From: Fluviicola sp.
GTDB taxonomy: Bacteria; Bacteroidota; Bacteroidia; Flavobacteriales_D; Crocinitomicaceae
Reading direction: 5' to 3'
DNA length: 46,343 nt
Assembly: GCA_020849495.1 (NCBI GenBank)
Contig: JADLGD010000101.1
Span: 1 to 46,343, forward strand
Shown here: piece after piece, positions 36,157 through 44,605 of the stretch
Layout: every line of letters begins with the position of its first letter
How positions within the stretch are numbered: position 1 is the stretch's first letter
Made by a program: the position numbers and the translations under genes
Notes under the pieces: generated by a model
The model's database searches: none
Told to the model about the DNA's origin: nothing
What the model saw: the letters and a program-made list of their open reading frames with translations, nothing else

Positions 36157-37968
36157 ATGTCAAAAGCATACCACACAATTATTTGTTTTTTCATAGCACT
36201 TTCAGCTTGGTCGCAAAATGATTCGCTTCGAGTTGCACGCTTATTGGATAGTGCACTGTTAGTTCCTGAGCGAAGCTCGACATTTCTTTCTCAAGTCAAA
36301 CAAATTGAACTGAATAATCAATCAAAACCTTCTGTTTTATCAGATGTTTTGGCCCTCAAAGTGAAATTTGAGTTACGTCGAGGAAATTTCAAACAAGCAA
36401 AACAAATCATTCAACAAGCACTTTCAAAATTCAAAGGAAATAAAGCCTACGAAGCAACTTTTATAAGTTTGAAAGGAAGTGTTTTAGCTTCAGAACGTGA
36501 ATTTCAGCAAGCAATTAGTTTTTATCAGCAAGCTCTTAGAATCTACGATGGTTTAAAGATGGAAAGAGAGGCCGCTTACGTTAAAAACAATATCGCAAAT
36601 GTGTTTTTCAATTTGAATGATTTTGAATCTGCTTATACTTATGCGAACACTTCATTTGCAACAGTTTATCAACTAAAAGACACCTCGTATTATCCGCAAA
36701 TTGCAGCCATTTTATCCATTTCAGAAGCAAAAACGAAACGCTTTTCAAGTGCGTTGAATCATGCGAAATTAGCCGTTTCTGCTGGTGAACAATTTCGAAA
36801 TCCACTTGCTATTATTCTAGGAAAATATGCCTTGGGTGATGTTTATGCTCAACAAAATAAATGGCAAAAAGCAAAAACGGAATATGAGCAAGTGGTTTCC
36901 ATGACCCAACAACTTCGTCTTGTTCAATATGAATCATTTGGGAGAATTGGATTGTTGACAGTTGCGATAGCTCAAAAACAATACAATGAAGCAATTTTAC
37001 AAGGTGAAAAAGCCCTTGAGTTGTCTAGAATGTTGGGACAAAAAAATGCCGACTACACCATTTTTCAGCAATTGTCGATTGCCTACCATGCAATTGGAAA
37101 CGATTCCAAAGCATACAGTTATTTGAATCAAGCGAATCAAGCATTTCGATCTTACAATTCTATTGAAAACAAAAAAGCGATACAAGAATTGTTAACAAAG
37201 TATGAGACAGAGAAAAAAGAACGCGCACTTTCACAGAAAGACTTAGAGCTTTCAAGAGCCATTCTTTGGATTGTGGCACTTTTATTTGTGTTAAGTAGTC
37301 TTATTGCTCTGATTTTTTGGATTCGTAAACGGAATGAAAGTCGCTTACTACAATTGAAAATGGAAACCATTTCAAAAGAGAATGATGCGTTCATAGAAGG
37401 AGAGCAACGTGAAAGAGAACGGATTGCAGCAGATATACACGATGGCATTGCAAGTAGTTTGACCGGTTTAGCTTTGAAAATTCAACAAACGGCTACTGCT
37501 CCTGATGTAACAATGATTTCAGAGCAAATTCAACAAATACGCAATGAAGTACGATTGGTTTCTAAAAACATTCTCCCTTTTAATTTGCAATCTGAGGGTT
37601 GGAATACAGCTTTTCAACGTGTTATAGATACTGTACAATCAACCCAATTCCAATTTTACTTTTTACCAGATTATACAGAGCAGCGACTGAATAATCAAAA
37701 AGGGATGGTGTTGTATCGGATCTTACAAGAATTGGTACAAAACACCTTGAAACATGCAGAAGCTACAGAATGTGAATTGTTAATCACCGAAGAAAACGAT
37801 GAATTATTGATTCAATACAGTGATAATGGAAAAGGTGTGAGTGATCTAGCGATTCAACAAGGAAATGGCTGGCAATCTATCCGTCTGCGGGTAGCAGCAT
37901 TGAATGGTACTTTGACTTTTCCTCAAAATCCTTTAGGAGGATTTAAAATTGATATTCGAATAAAATAA
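36157..37968 (+). CDS. TPR-containing sensor histidine kinase
   Basis: The 603-residue membrane kinase has a signal peptide (ending SAWSQ), a periplasmic helical region of TPR type (about 30-360, e.g. GNFKQAKQIIQQALSKF, EFQQAISFYQQALRIYDGL), one membrane helix (about 368-390), then a HisKA_3 dimerisation domain with ERERIAADIHDGI (phospho-His 428) and a HATPase domain with LQELVQNTLKHAEA, SDNGKGV and GNGWQSIRLRVAALNG. Periplasmic TPRs probably sense a protein or peptide ligand. The regulator gene follows after 11 bases, so the two form an operon. ATG 36157 is preferred over 36136 because it gives a normal signal peptide. Confidence 0.9.
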   Translation: MSKAYHTIICFFIALSAWSQNDSLRVARLLDSALLVPERSSTFLSQVKQIELNNQSKPSVLSDVLALKVKFELRRGNFKQAKQIIQQALSKFKGNKAYEATFISLKGSVLASEREFQQAISFYQQALRIYDGLKMEREAAYVKNNIANVFFNLNDFESAYTYANTSFATVYQLKDTSYYPQIAAILSISEAKTKRFSSALNHAKLAVSAGEQFRNPLAIILGKYALGDVYAQQNKWQKAKTEYEQVVSMTQQLRLVQYESFGRIGLLTVAIAQKQYNEAILQGEKALELSRMLGQKNADYTIFQQLSIAYHAIGNDSKAYSYLNQANQAFRSYNSIENKKAIQELLTKYETEKKERALSQKDLELSRAILWIVALLFVLSSLIALIFWIRKRNESRLLQLKMETISKENDAFIEGEQRERERIAADIHDGIASSLTGLALKIQQTATAPDVTMISEQIQQIRNEVRLVSKNILPFNLQSEGWNTAFQRVIDTVQSTQFQFYFLPDYTEQRLNNQKGMVLYRILQELVQNTLKHAEATECELLITEENDELLIQYSDNGKGVSDLAIQQGNGWQSIRLRVAALNGTLTFPQNPLGGFKIDIRIK

Positions 37969-37979
37969 TAAGTACGAAA

Positions 37980-38606
37980 ATGACCATTGTAATTGCAGAA
38001 GATCATTCTCTTATCGTTGAAGGATTAAGAGCTTTACTAGAAGCAAAGGGCTATGCCGTTAATCATGCAAGAAATGATATAGAATTGTTTAGCATTTTAC
38101 GTTCACAGTCCATTGATGTGCTTATTCAAGATATCCGATTTGGAAAAATTGATGCGCGAACAATCATACCAACTATTCGAGAAGAATTCCCTGATGTTCG
38201 CATTTTAGCTCTTTCTAGTTTAGATGATTTGGCTTCCATTCAATCTGTTTTAGCTACGAATGTTTCTGGTTATGTTATCAAAAATGAACCAACAAATTTG
38301 ATTTTAGAGGCTATTGAAAGCATCCAAAATGGAAATACTTATCTAAGTCCAGAAGTACAATCCGTTTTGGTTAGAAAGTCGGTTCAATCGGATGAAATTT
38401 TACTTTCAGAACGCGAAAAAAGTGTGTTGAAAGGGATCTTGGATGAAAAATCAACCAAGGAAATAGCAGAAGTATTATTTGTTTCAGAAAAAACAGTGGA
38501 GCATTATAGAAGTAGTTTGTTTTCAAAATTTGATGTTAAAAATGTATCAGGTCTAGTGAAGAAAGCAATTTTACTTGGGTTTTACGATGGAAACAATGCG
38601 TTTTAG
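37980..38606 (+). CDS. NarL/FixJ-type response regulator
   Basis: The 208-residue regulator has a receiver domain (acidic pair E7/D8, phospho-acceptor D51 in VLIQDIRFG, Ser in ALSSL and Lys in YVIKNEP) and a LuxR-type helix-turn-helix (LSEREKSVLKGILDEKSTKEIAEVLFVSEKTVEHYRSSLFSKF). It should be phosphorylated by the kinase encoded just upstream. Its likely target is nearby: the next gene, 84 bases away, is an unrelated secreted protein. Targets are not proven by sequence. Confidence 0.92.
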   Translation: MTIVIAEDHSLIVEGLRALLEAKGYAVNHARNDIELFSILRSQSIDVLIQDIRFGKIDARTIIPTIREEFPDVRILALSSLDDLASIQSVLATNVSGYVIKNEPTNLILEAIESIQNGNTYLSPEVQSVLVRKSVQSDEILLSEREKSVLKGILDEKSTKEIAEVLFVSEKTVEHYRSSLFSKFDVKNVSGLVKKAILLGFYDGNNAF

Positions 38607-38608
38607 GG

Positions 38609-38641
38609 AAAACCCTATGCCTTTTTAAAGGAAAAACCCTA
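38609..38641 (+). promoter_or_regulatory. Direct repeat AAAACCCTA in the gap before the T9SS gene
   Basis: AAAACCCTA occurs at 38609-38617 and 38633-38641, 24 bases apart, with a CCTTTTTAAAGG palindrome between. It lies just after the regulator gene and 50-80 bases before the next start. A candidate regulator site. Confidence 0.4.
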
Positions 38642-38690
38642 ACAATTTTGAAAGTAGTTCAACAGAACTTTGTATCAAAATTGTTCTCAG

Positions 38691-40340
38691 ATGAAAAAAA
38701 GAATTTTATTGTTGCTTTTGCTAGTAAGCACATCAACACTTCAAGCTCAAAATTTAGTGACTGACTTACGTCCAGGAATGGATGGAAGTGAACCTGTTTT
38801 AGACAACGCATTCCAAAGAGGAAATGATTTGTTTTTTCTGGCAAATCCTGATGGTTTAGGTAATCGTTTGTACAAATCCGATGGCACATCATCAAACACC
38901 GTTTTGTTAGAAGGAGGTTCCAACCTAATGCTTTCGATGATTCTTGGAATCATGAATGATGAAATCTATTACATTGCTGGTGACTTTTTGGGTGGAGAAA
39001 GCTTCAAATTGTATAAAACAAATGGAACACCTGGAGCAGGGACATTGGTTTCAGATTTCCATCAAGGAACTGATTTTTTCATAACCTATCCAATGACAAT
39101 CATCATGAATGATGTCTTGTATTTCATTGGAAATGATGGTGTGACAGGTTTTGAATTGTGGCGAACAGATGGAACGGGTGCTGGAACCTATTTGGTGAAA
39201 GACATCAATCCTGGGATAGAATCGTGTCTATTGTTAACCAATGGAAAACAGTATTTTACTCAGTTAAATGGATTTATTTATTTCGGAGCAGCTGAACCTG
39301 TAAATGGAGCTGAATTATGGAAGTCGGATGGTACTGAAGCTGGAACAACGATGGTCGCAAATATTGATCCTACAGTTCCTTCCATTCCAAATATGGGTAG
39401 TAATCCTGCATTTTTCTGTACATACAACAATGAGGTGTATTTTTCAGCATATCGAACAGTAGATGGTAGAGAGTTATGGAAAACAGATGGTACAGCTAAT
39501 GGAACTGTATTGGTGAAAGACATTGCAGCAGGTGATGGTGCTCCAAGTGGCTTGATTGTACACAATGGAATGCTCTATTTTTCAGCTTATCATCCAAATG
39601 ATAATTATACCTTGTATAAGTCAAACGGAACTACTGCTGGAACCACTGTTGTAAAAGCTCCTGCTGCTGGTGGACCAACAACTAATTCGGATGCTAAATT
39701 TCATATTTTCAAAGGAAAATTGTTCTTTGATGCTACTTCAAATGATGGTTTTTATCGTATTTGGTACTCTGATGGAAGTGCTGCTGGAACGGCAAGTTTA
39801 CCAAGTTCTCCAGCCGTTTTCACCGATTATCCAAGCAGTTTATTAGCAACAACCAATTACTTGTATTTCTTATCCGGTGATAGTAACAATCCTGGTGTTT
39901 ACAGAACGACTGAAGTTCCCAACCAAATGGCGCGATTAACAGATGTTAGCTTTACAGCGAATGTGTTTCAACCGATTTTCTTAGTCAATAATTGTTTAGT
40001 TGTTCGAGGAGATAATGGAACTACAGGGGATGAATTATACACTGTTTGCAATCAAAACACCGATCCACTTGCAATTGATGAAAAACCTCTCTTGGATTTA
40101 GAAGTATTCCCAAATCCGTTTTCTGAAACGATTTCCATCCATATTGATACAGAGGAGTTGTTGACAGATAATATTTATTTAACAGGTTTAGATGGTAAAG
40201 TAATGAACTGTTCTTACGTGATTAAAGATCCATCAACACTTGAAATTAGTGGGTTAGAGCAATTGTCAAGTGGTTTGTATTTCCTTACAGTTCAATTGCA
40301 AAATAAGCAAGTGTACCAAATTAAATTAACAAAGAAGTAA
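38691..40340 (+). CDS. T9SS type A cargo protein with ELWxxDGT repeats
   Basis: The 549-residue protein has a signal peptide ending TLQAQ and about seven repeats built on the pattern ELWxxDGTxxGTxxVKDI (for example ELWRTDGTGAGTYLVKDIN, ELWKSDGTEAGTTMVANID, ELWKTDGTANGTVLVKDIA), likely a beta-propeller. The C-terminus (about 475-549) is a type A sorting domain: LDLEVFPNPFSETISI, YLTGLDGKVM, LSSGLYFLTVQLQN. It should pass the outer membrane via T9SS and be attached at the surface. Function unknown, perhaps binding. ATG 38691 gives a normal signal peptide. It follows a two-component system. Confidence 0.88.
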   Translation: MKKRILLLLLLVSTSTLQAQNLVTDLRPGMDGSEPVLDNAFQRGNDLFFLANPDGLGNRLYKSDGTSSNTVLLEGGSNLMLSMILGIMNDEIYYIAGDFLGGESFKLYKTNGTPGAGTLVSDFHQGTDFFITYPMTIIMNDVLYFIGNDGVTGFELWRTDGTGAGTYLVKDINPGIESCLLLTNGKQYFTQLNGFIYFGAAEPVNGAELWKSDGTEAGTTMVANIDPTVPSIPNMGSNPAFFCTYNNEVYFSAYRTVDGRELWKTDGTANGTVLVKDIAAGDGAPSGLIVHNGMLYFSAYHPNDNYTLYKSNGTTAGTTVVKAPAAGGPTTNSDAKFHIFKGKLFFDATSNDGFYRIWYSDGSAAGTASLPSSPAVFTDYPSSLLATTNYLYFLSGDSNNPGVYRTTEVPNQMARLTDVSFTANVFQPIFLVNNCLVVRGDNGTTGDELYTVCNQNTDPLAIDEKPLLDLEVFPNPFSETISIHIDTEELLTDNIYLTGLDGKVMNCSYVIKDPSTLEISGLEQLSSGLYFLTVQLQNKQVYQIKLTKK

Positions 40341-40358
40341 TCTCTAAATTCCAATTGC

Positions 40359-41657
40359 ATGAAAAAGAAAATTGTTTTGTACTTGTGCAGTATGATTACA
40401 GGAATTTGTTTCTCACAAGGTACAATTTTGGAAAGACAAGCTGAAAAAACGAAGGAGAAAATCAAACAACGTACTGAAAATAAGATTGAAAGTGAAATTG
40501 ACAAAGGTTTAGATAAAACCGAGGAAGAAATCAATCAAGCTGGTAAAAAATCGAGCAATAAAAAGGAAGCAGAAGCAGCTACCTCAACAACTGAACAGGT
40601 TTCAGAAACTGACAAAGTTGCAACGAATGCCTCAGCGAAGAAACAAGATGGAATTGTAGCAACTTCTAAGTTTGATTTTGTATCTGGTGAAAAAGTGTTG
40701 GTTTACGAAGATTTTGCCTCAACAGAAATAGGTGATTTTCCAGTTCAATTCAACACCAATTCAAGTGGCGAAGTCGTTCGAATTGAAGGAGAAGCAAATA
40801 AGTATTTGAAATTAGCCAGTCAAGGTATCTATCTTTTAGATGGTTTGGAAAAAGTTCCAGAAAATTTCACCTTAGAATTTGATGTCATTGCTACTGAAAA
40901 TTACTCAGAAAACATGTCAGGTCTAAAATTGTATTTGGTGAAACAATTGGACAGTCCTTTGACTTTTGATCAGCATTTCAATTCATCTACCCAAGTTGGA
41001 ATTGATATCCATCCAACATTGAATCAAGGTTATGCTTCCATTTGGGCAATGGATGAATCGGATACAGAATTCCTTCGCAATGAAGCGAAAATGGAAGCTC
41101 CTATGCATATGAAATACCACGTTTCAATTTGGCGACAAAATACACGCTACCGAGTTTACATTGATGAAAATAAAGTGTTTGATGTGCCAAGAGCTGCATT
41201 TAAAGGCGTCAGTTATCAATTGTTATTTGCAAACTATTCTTTTGAGGGAGATTTGTTTTTAGGGAATATCCGATATGCGGTGGGAGCTCCAGATACAAGA
41301 AGCAAATTGATTACAGAAGGAAAATTGGTAACAAGAGGAATTTTATTTGATAGTAATTCGGATCAACTTAAACCAGAATCTGTTGGAGTATTGAAAGAAA
41401 TCGCAACGATTTTAACAGAAAATCCAACTGTTAAGGTGAAAATCGTTGGCCATACAGATGCTGATGGGGAAGAGAAAGCGAATTTAGAATTGTCTAAAAA
41501 GCGCGCTGCTGCGGTCAAAAATGCATTGGTTGTTACCTTTAAAATTGATGCTTCCCGTTTGGAAACAGATGGAAAAGGAGAGGCTGAACCAACGGATCCA
41601 AATACAACTGCTGTTGGAAAAGCAAACAACCGAAGAGTTGAATTTATCAAATTATAA
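40359..41657 (+). CDS. OmpA-family outer-membrane protein
   Basis: The 432-residue protein has a signal peptide (to about 19), a charged Lys/Glu/Gln-rich helical stretch (about 20-100), a beta-rich domain (about 105-315, with FASTEIGDFPVQFNTNSSGEVV and FTLEFDVIATENYS, like a LamG/concanavalin fold) and a C-terminal OmpA domain (about 328-432) with GILFDSNSDQLKPESVG, VKIVGHTDADGEEKANLELSKKRA and NNRRVEFIKL. OmpA domains bind peptidoglycan. It starts 18 bases after the ELWxxDGT gene, so the two are probably co-transcribed. Confidence 0.88.
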   Translation: MKKKIVLYLCSMITGICFSQGTILERQAEKTKEKIKQRTENKIESEIDKGLDKTEEEINQAGKKSSNKKEAEAATSTTEQVSETDKVATNASAKKQDGIVATSKFDFVSGEKVLVYEDFASTEIGDFPVQFNTNSSGEVVRIEGEANKYLKLASQGIYLLDGLEKVPENFTLEFDVIATENYSENMSGLKLYLVKQLDSPLTFDQHFNSSTQVGIDIHPTLNQGYASIWAMDESDTEFLRNEAKMEAPMHMKYHVSIWRQNTRYRVYIDENKVFDVPRAAFKGVSYQLLFANYSFEGDLFLGNIRYAVGAPDTRSKLITEGKLVTRGILFDSNSDQLKPESVGVLKEIATILTENPTVKVKIVGHTDADGEEKANLELSKKRAAAVKNALVVTFKIDASRLETDGKGEAEPTDPNTTAVGKANNRRVEFIKL

Positions 41658-41699
41658 AGCAACCCACCAAAACGATCAAGAGAACAATCGTTTGATGGC

Positions 41700-41735
41700 A
41701 AAAGGCGTTCAAGTTTTGAATGCCTTTTGTTTTTG
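41700..41735 (+). terminator. Terminator after the OmpA-family gene
   Basis: A 13-bp stem (AAAAGGCGTTCAA with TTGAATGCCTTTT, one G-T) with a three-base loop and T-rich tail lies 42 bases after the stop, just before the threonine aldolase promoter region. Confidence 0.85.
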
Positions 41736-41758
41736 TATCTGTTTCCATTGTATTTTTA
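41727..41758 (+). promoter_or_regulatory. Candidate promoter of the threonine aldolase gene
   Basis: TTG at 41727-41729, a 21-nt spacer and TATTTTTA (41751-41758), one base off consensus, ending 5 nt before the ATG at 41763. The upstream TTG overlaps the tail of the terminator. Confidence 0.4.
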
Positions 41759-41762
41759 CGTC

Positions 41763-42785
41763 ATGACAACAATTGATTTACGTTCCGATACGGTTACGAT
41801 GCCAACACCTGCTATGCGTGATGCTATGTTTGCGGCTGAAGTGGGTGATGATGTGTTTGGAGAAGATCCAACGGTGAATCGTTTACAGGAGTTTGCAGCA
41901 AACTATTTTGGAAAAGAAGCAGCTTTGTTTTGTTCATCAGGTACTCAAACCAATCAAATCGCGATCAACGTTCACGTAAAACCAGGCGGTGAAGTGATTT
42001 GCCATGAAGATGCACACATCTACAAATACGAAGGAGGTGGAATTGCTAAAAACTCTGGTGCTTCCGTTCGTTTGTTGCGTGGCAATCGCGGTCGAATCAC
42101 TGCAAGTGAAGTTGCTCAATGGATCATGCCAGATGATGTACATTTTCCAGTTACACAATTGGTTTCTTTGGAAGATACAGCAAATAGAGGTGGTGGAGCT
42201 GTGTATGATTTTGAAGAAATCAAACGCATCAAGCAACTTTGCGAGCAACACCAATTGCCTTTGCATTTAGACGGCGCTCGTTTGTTCAATGCATTGGCTG
42301 TGAATGGCGTTGATCCAAAAACATATGCTGCACAATTTGATTCCATTTCCATTTGTTTATCAAAAGGTTTAGGCGCTCCAGTTGGTTCTTTGTTATTGGG
42401 AACAAATGCGTTTATCCATCATGCTCGTCGTGTTCGCAAAGCGATGGGAGGAGGAATGCGCCAAGCTGGTTTTCTTGCTGCAGCTGGTTTGTATGCTTTG
42501 GAAAACAATGTACAGCGCTTGTCAATTGATCACGATCATGCGAAACAATTGGAAACAGCTCTGAATGCTTGTTCATGGGTCGATCATTGTTTAGGTGTAG
42601 AAACGAATATTGTCGTAATCGTTTTAAAAAATGCTGACCAACGTGATGCTTATATCCAACGTTTAGCAGAAAAAGGTATCAAGACGGTAGCGTTTGGTCC
42701 TGGAATGATTCGCATGGTAACGCATTTAGGAATTGACCAAGCAGCCATTGATTACGTAAAACAAACAGTTCATGAGTTGGTTTAA
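41763..42785 (+). CDS. Low-specificity L-threonine aldolase
   Basis: The 340-residue PLP enzyme splits threonine or allo-threonine to glycine and acetaldehyde. Family motifs include [76 protein letters not shown] and the Schiff-base Lys near 201 in [12 protein letters not shown], followed by [25 protein letters not shown]. The ATG at 41763 matches the family start; the frame from 41727 adds a hydrophobic tail overlapping the terminator. The next gene overlaps its last 14 bases. Confidence 0.93.
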   Translation: MTTIDLRSDTVTMPTPAMRDAMFAAEVGDDVFGEDPTVNRLQEFAANYFGKEAALFCSSGTQTNQIAINVHVKPGGEVICHEDAHIYKYEGGGIAKNSGASVRLLRGNRGRITASEVAQWIMPDDVHFPVTQLVSLEDTANRGGGAVYDFEEIKRIKQLCEQHQLPLHLDGARLFNALAVNGVDPKTYAAQFDSISICLSKGLGAPVGSLLLGTNAFIHHARRVRKAMGGGMRQAGFLAAAGLYALENNVQRLSIDHDHAKQLETALNACSWVDHCLGVETNIVVIVLKNADQRDAYIQRLAEKGIKTVAFGPGMIRMVTHLGIDQAAIDYVKQTVHELV

Positions 42786-43434
42786 ATCGGTTTTCTTTGT
42801 TGGAATAGCAGTTTTTAGCTTAGCAATCATTGCTAGTTGTGGTTCTTCGGAAGAAGATAGTGTCAATTTTGATGACATTGCTCCCACATCTGAAAAGTAT
42901 AAAAACGGACCTGAAAAAGATCCTCAACAAGAAAAAGAAACTAGTGAAAAACCAACAGCTAGTGAATTTTTGACACTGGGAGATAGTTTGTTTCCCGATG
43001 CAACTTGGAAAAATTGGGACACCTTGTTGTTCTTGGATCGTTTTGGTGCAATTGTTTCTGAAAAATGGATTTTAACCAGTGAAAAAGACAGTGTTGTGTT
43101 TTTAAGCTATTCGTTTAAAGACAGTTTACGCGTGAAAAATGCCTTCTACAACTGGTTGGATTGTTTTGGTGCTCCTTGTAAATCCTACAAAGTAGGTCAA
43201 AATGCAAAATACAACAAACGCAATACCTTGGTGTATGTCGCTCCACAACAAGTCGTGTTAGTAGAATCAACCGGAAAATTGAAGGAAGAAAACATACGTG
43301 CGATTTTACAAAAAGAAAAGAAAAAACAGTTTTGGATCTACATTGTAGATGCGCCAAAGAAAGGAAAAACAGTGTGGAAGCGCATTGAAAAAGGAGAAGA
43401 AAAACCAATCAGCAAAGTCGATGAAAACAGTTAA
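42772..43434 (+). CDS. Hypothetical lipoprotein
   Basis: The 220-residue protein has a lipobox (LAIIASC, Cys near 23), then a charged Glu/Lys/Pro-rich linker (about 40-65) and a C-terminal part with [49 protein letters not shown] and [21 protein letters not shown]. No recognised family. It overlaps the threonine aldolase gene by 14 bases and is overlapped by the next gene by 14 bases, so the three are probably translated in a coupled way although the products seem unrelated. Confidence 0.62.
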   Translation: MSWFKSVFFVGIAVFSLAIIASCGSSEEDSVNFDDIAPTSEKYKNGPEKDPQQEKETSEKPTASEFLTLGDSLFPDATWKNWDTLLFLDRFGAIVSEKWILTSEKDSVVFLSYSFKDSLRVKNAFYNWLDCFGAPCKSYKVGQNAKYNKRNTLVYVAPQQVVLVESTGKLKEENIRAILQKEKKKQFWIYIVDAPKKGKTVWKRIEKGEEKPISKVDENS

Positions 43435-43747
43435 TAGAGGATATATTTTAGTTGAACCCAAACAAGCATTTTGCGAATGGGCAAAGTTGAACGACGAAGA
43501 TTTCGACTTTGATGAAACAGATGACTTAGAAGGAAGTTTGTATTTGATTGAAGAAGAATTCATGGAATACGAACCGTTGATTGAGCAACATTTCAAAAAA
43601 ATATTCCTGAATGAATGTTGGGCCATTGTAGACGATGAAGAAGCGATCCCGAAGCCAACATTAGAGCTGTTTATGGAATGGTTCAAGGTGCGAATTGGAG
43701 GAAGTGTGTTTGATACACAAAAGACCGATTTGTTAGCGGAAGATTAA
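43421..43747 (+). CDS. Hypothetical small acidic cytoplasmic protein
   Basis: The 108-residue product, with no signal peptide, begins [20 protein letters not shown] and continues with acidic stretches (NDEDFDFDETDDLEGSLYLIEEEF) and a C-terminal half ELFMEWFKVRIGGSVFDTQKTD. It belongs to a group of small bacterial proteins I recall only as hypothetical. The start at 43421 is chosen because the frame upstream (to 43349) lies inside the preceding gene. It overlaps that gene by 14 bases. Confidence 0.6.
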   Translation: MKTVNRGYILVEPKQAFCEWAKLNDEDFDFDETDDLEGSLYLIEEEFMEYEPLIEQHFKKIFLNECWAIVDDEEAIPKPTLELFMEWFKVRIGGSVFDTQKTDLLAED

Positions 43748-43794
43748 GTTGAAACGATGTGATTAGTTGAACTACAAATTTAGTTGGTCAGGTA

Positions 43795-43810
43795 ATCAGC
43801 CGCGGCTGAT
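43795..43810 (+). promoter_or_regulatory. GC-rich 16-bp perfect palindrome
   Basis: ATCAGCCG followed by CGGCTGAT is a perfect palindrome, notably GC-rich for this AT-rich region, starting 23 bases before the -7-like TACCTTTA (43818-43825). It is a candidate operator or terminator stem. Confidence 0.4.
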
Positions 43811-43817
43811 GCATATT

Positions 43818-43825
43818 TACCTTTA
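43818..43825 (+). promoter_or_regulatory. Candidate -7 box for the small lipoprotein gene
   Basis: TACCTTTA, one base from consensus, ends 6 nt before the ATG at 43831, again leaving almost no leader. Confidence 0.3.
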
Positions 43826-43830
43826 ATTCA

Positions 43831-44088
43831 ATGTTTATGGGCTACACAACTCTTTTTTTAGCGGTGTTTTCTCTTGTTTTTGTAGCTTGTCAAGACCCTG
43901 TCAAACAACAAATTGATGAAACAAATCGTGCCATTGAGGAAAATCTCAAACTAATGGAACAAATTCAAATTGATACTTTGAGAAAAGATCGTCAACCGAC
44001 TGATTATACGTTCCATCCGGAAGACACCTTGGAGCAATCAAAAGATGAAACGGTGAACGAATTGTTGAAGATGGTGGAGAAGAAGTAG
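43831..44088 (+). CDS. Small lipoprotein
   Basis: The 85-residue product has a lipobox (LVFVAC, Cys near 20), followed by a predicted helix rich in charged residues (QQIDETNRAIEENLKLMEQIQID). A second ATG at 43837 is an alternative start. The mature part is short and helical, of unknown function. A 16-bp palindrome and a -7-like box precede it. Confidence 0.6.
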   Translation: MFMGYTTLFLAVFSLVFVACQDPVKQQIDETNRAIEENLKLMEQIQIDTLRKDRQPTDYTFHPEDTLEQSKDETVNELLKMVEKK

Positions 44089-44097
44089 AGTATTGAT

Positions 44098-44604
44098 TTA
44101 TTCGTTTTGGTATACTTCCTTTTCTATTTCTTCTAAAAATTGGATGCGTTCGTAAAGGTCTTTCAACCAATTTTTGCTGGCATACATTGGTGCAAGAGTT
44201 CCGCCACCTTCTAACCAAAAAGCAATGTTTTTCTCTGAATATTGATTCTAAGCTTTCTGAGATGCTATTAAGTTTTTCATTTCAGATTGATAACTTTCGA
44301 TCACATCAGCGTTCAAATCTGTTTTCGCAATTTCATTTTTGTAGTGTGTTATCAATGCACTGAATTTTTTGAGCATTATTTTTTCTAATACAATGGCGCT
44401 TTCACTATAACAGCTATTCACATTTTGTTGACCATCTAGGCAGTTGCAACTATCTTCAATGTTCTTTAGATACTCTTCTTTTTCAAAAATACAGTTGGTT
44501 GAAATAGTTGCATCTTTTTTCTTGACAAAACGAGCATTCTTCTCTTTGCATGCCACAAAAAGTAGCAAAGGAAAAGTAAGGTTTAAAAATAGAATAGTTT
44601 TCAA
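44098..44604 (-). pseudogene. LprI-like (DUF1311) lipoprotein gene with an in-frame TAG
   Basis: A TTG start at 44604, one base after the upstream stop, gives a lipoprotein signal (KTILFLNLTFPLLLFVAC), better than the ATG at 44664, which lies inside the upstream gene. The frame continues NCIFEKEEYLKNIEDSC to NLIASQKA and meets TAG at 44250-44248. It then runs on in frame for 49 codons (NQYSEKNIAFWLEGGGTLAP, MYASKNWLKDLYERIQFLEE) to TAA at 44098. LprI proteins have AQxAWxxYR here, so TAG stands for Trp, one base change from TGG. LprI inhibits lysozyme in Mycobacterium. A recent nonsense mutation, read-through or a sequencing error are all possible. Confidence 0.75.
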
Positions 44605-44605
44605 T

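Noticed and set aside
38605..38616. AGGG-AAAA-CCCT hairpin as terminator of the regulator gene
   Set aside because: A four-base-pair stem without a U-run is too weak for a confident terminator; it is mentioned only as an alternative for the repeat.
43946..44218. 90-residue open frame on the reverse strand
   Set aside because: It lies in a different frame from the LprI-like continuation at 44098-44250, overlaps the small lipoprotein gene, and its composition (Arg/Ser/Pro-rich) looks like a frame shadow.
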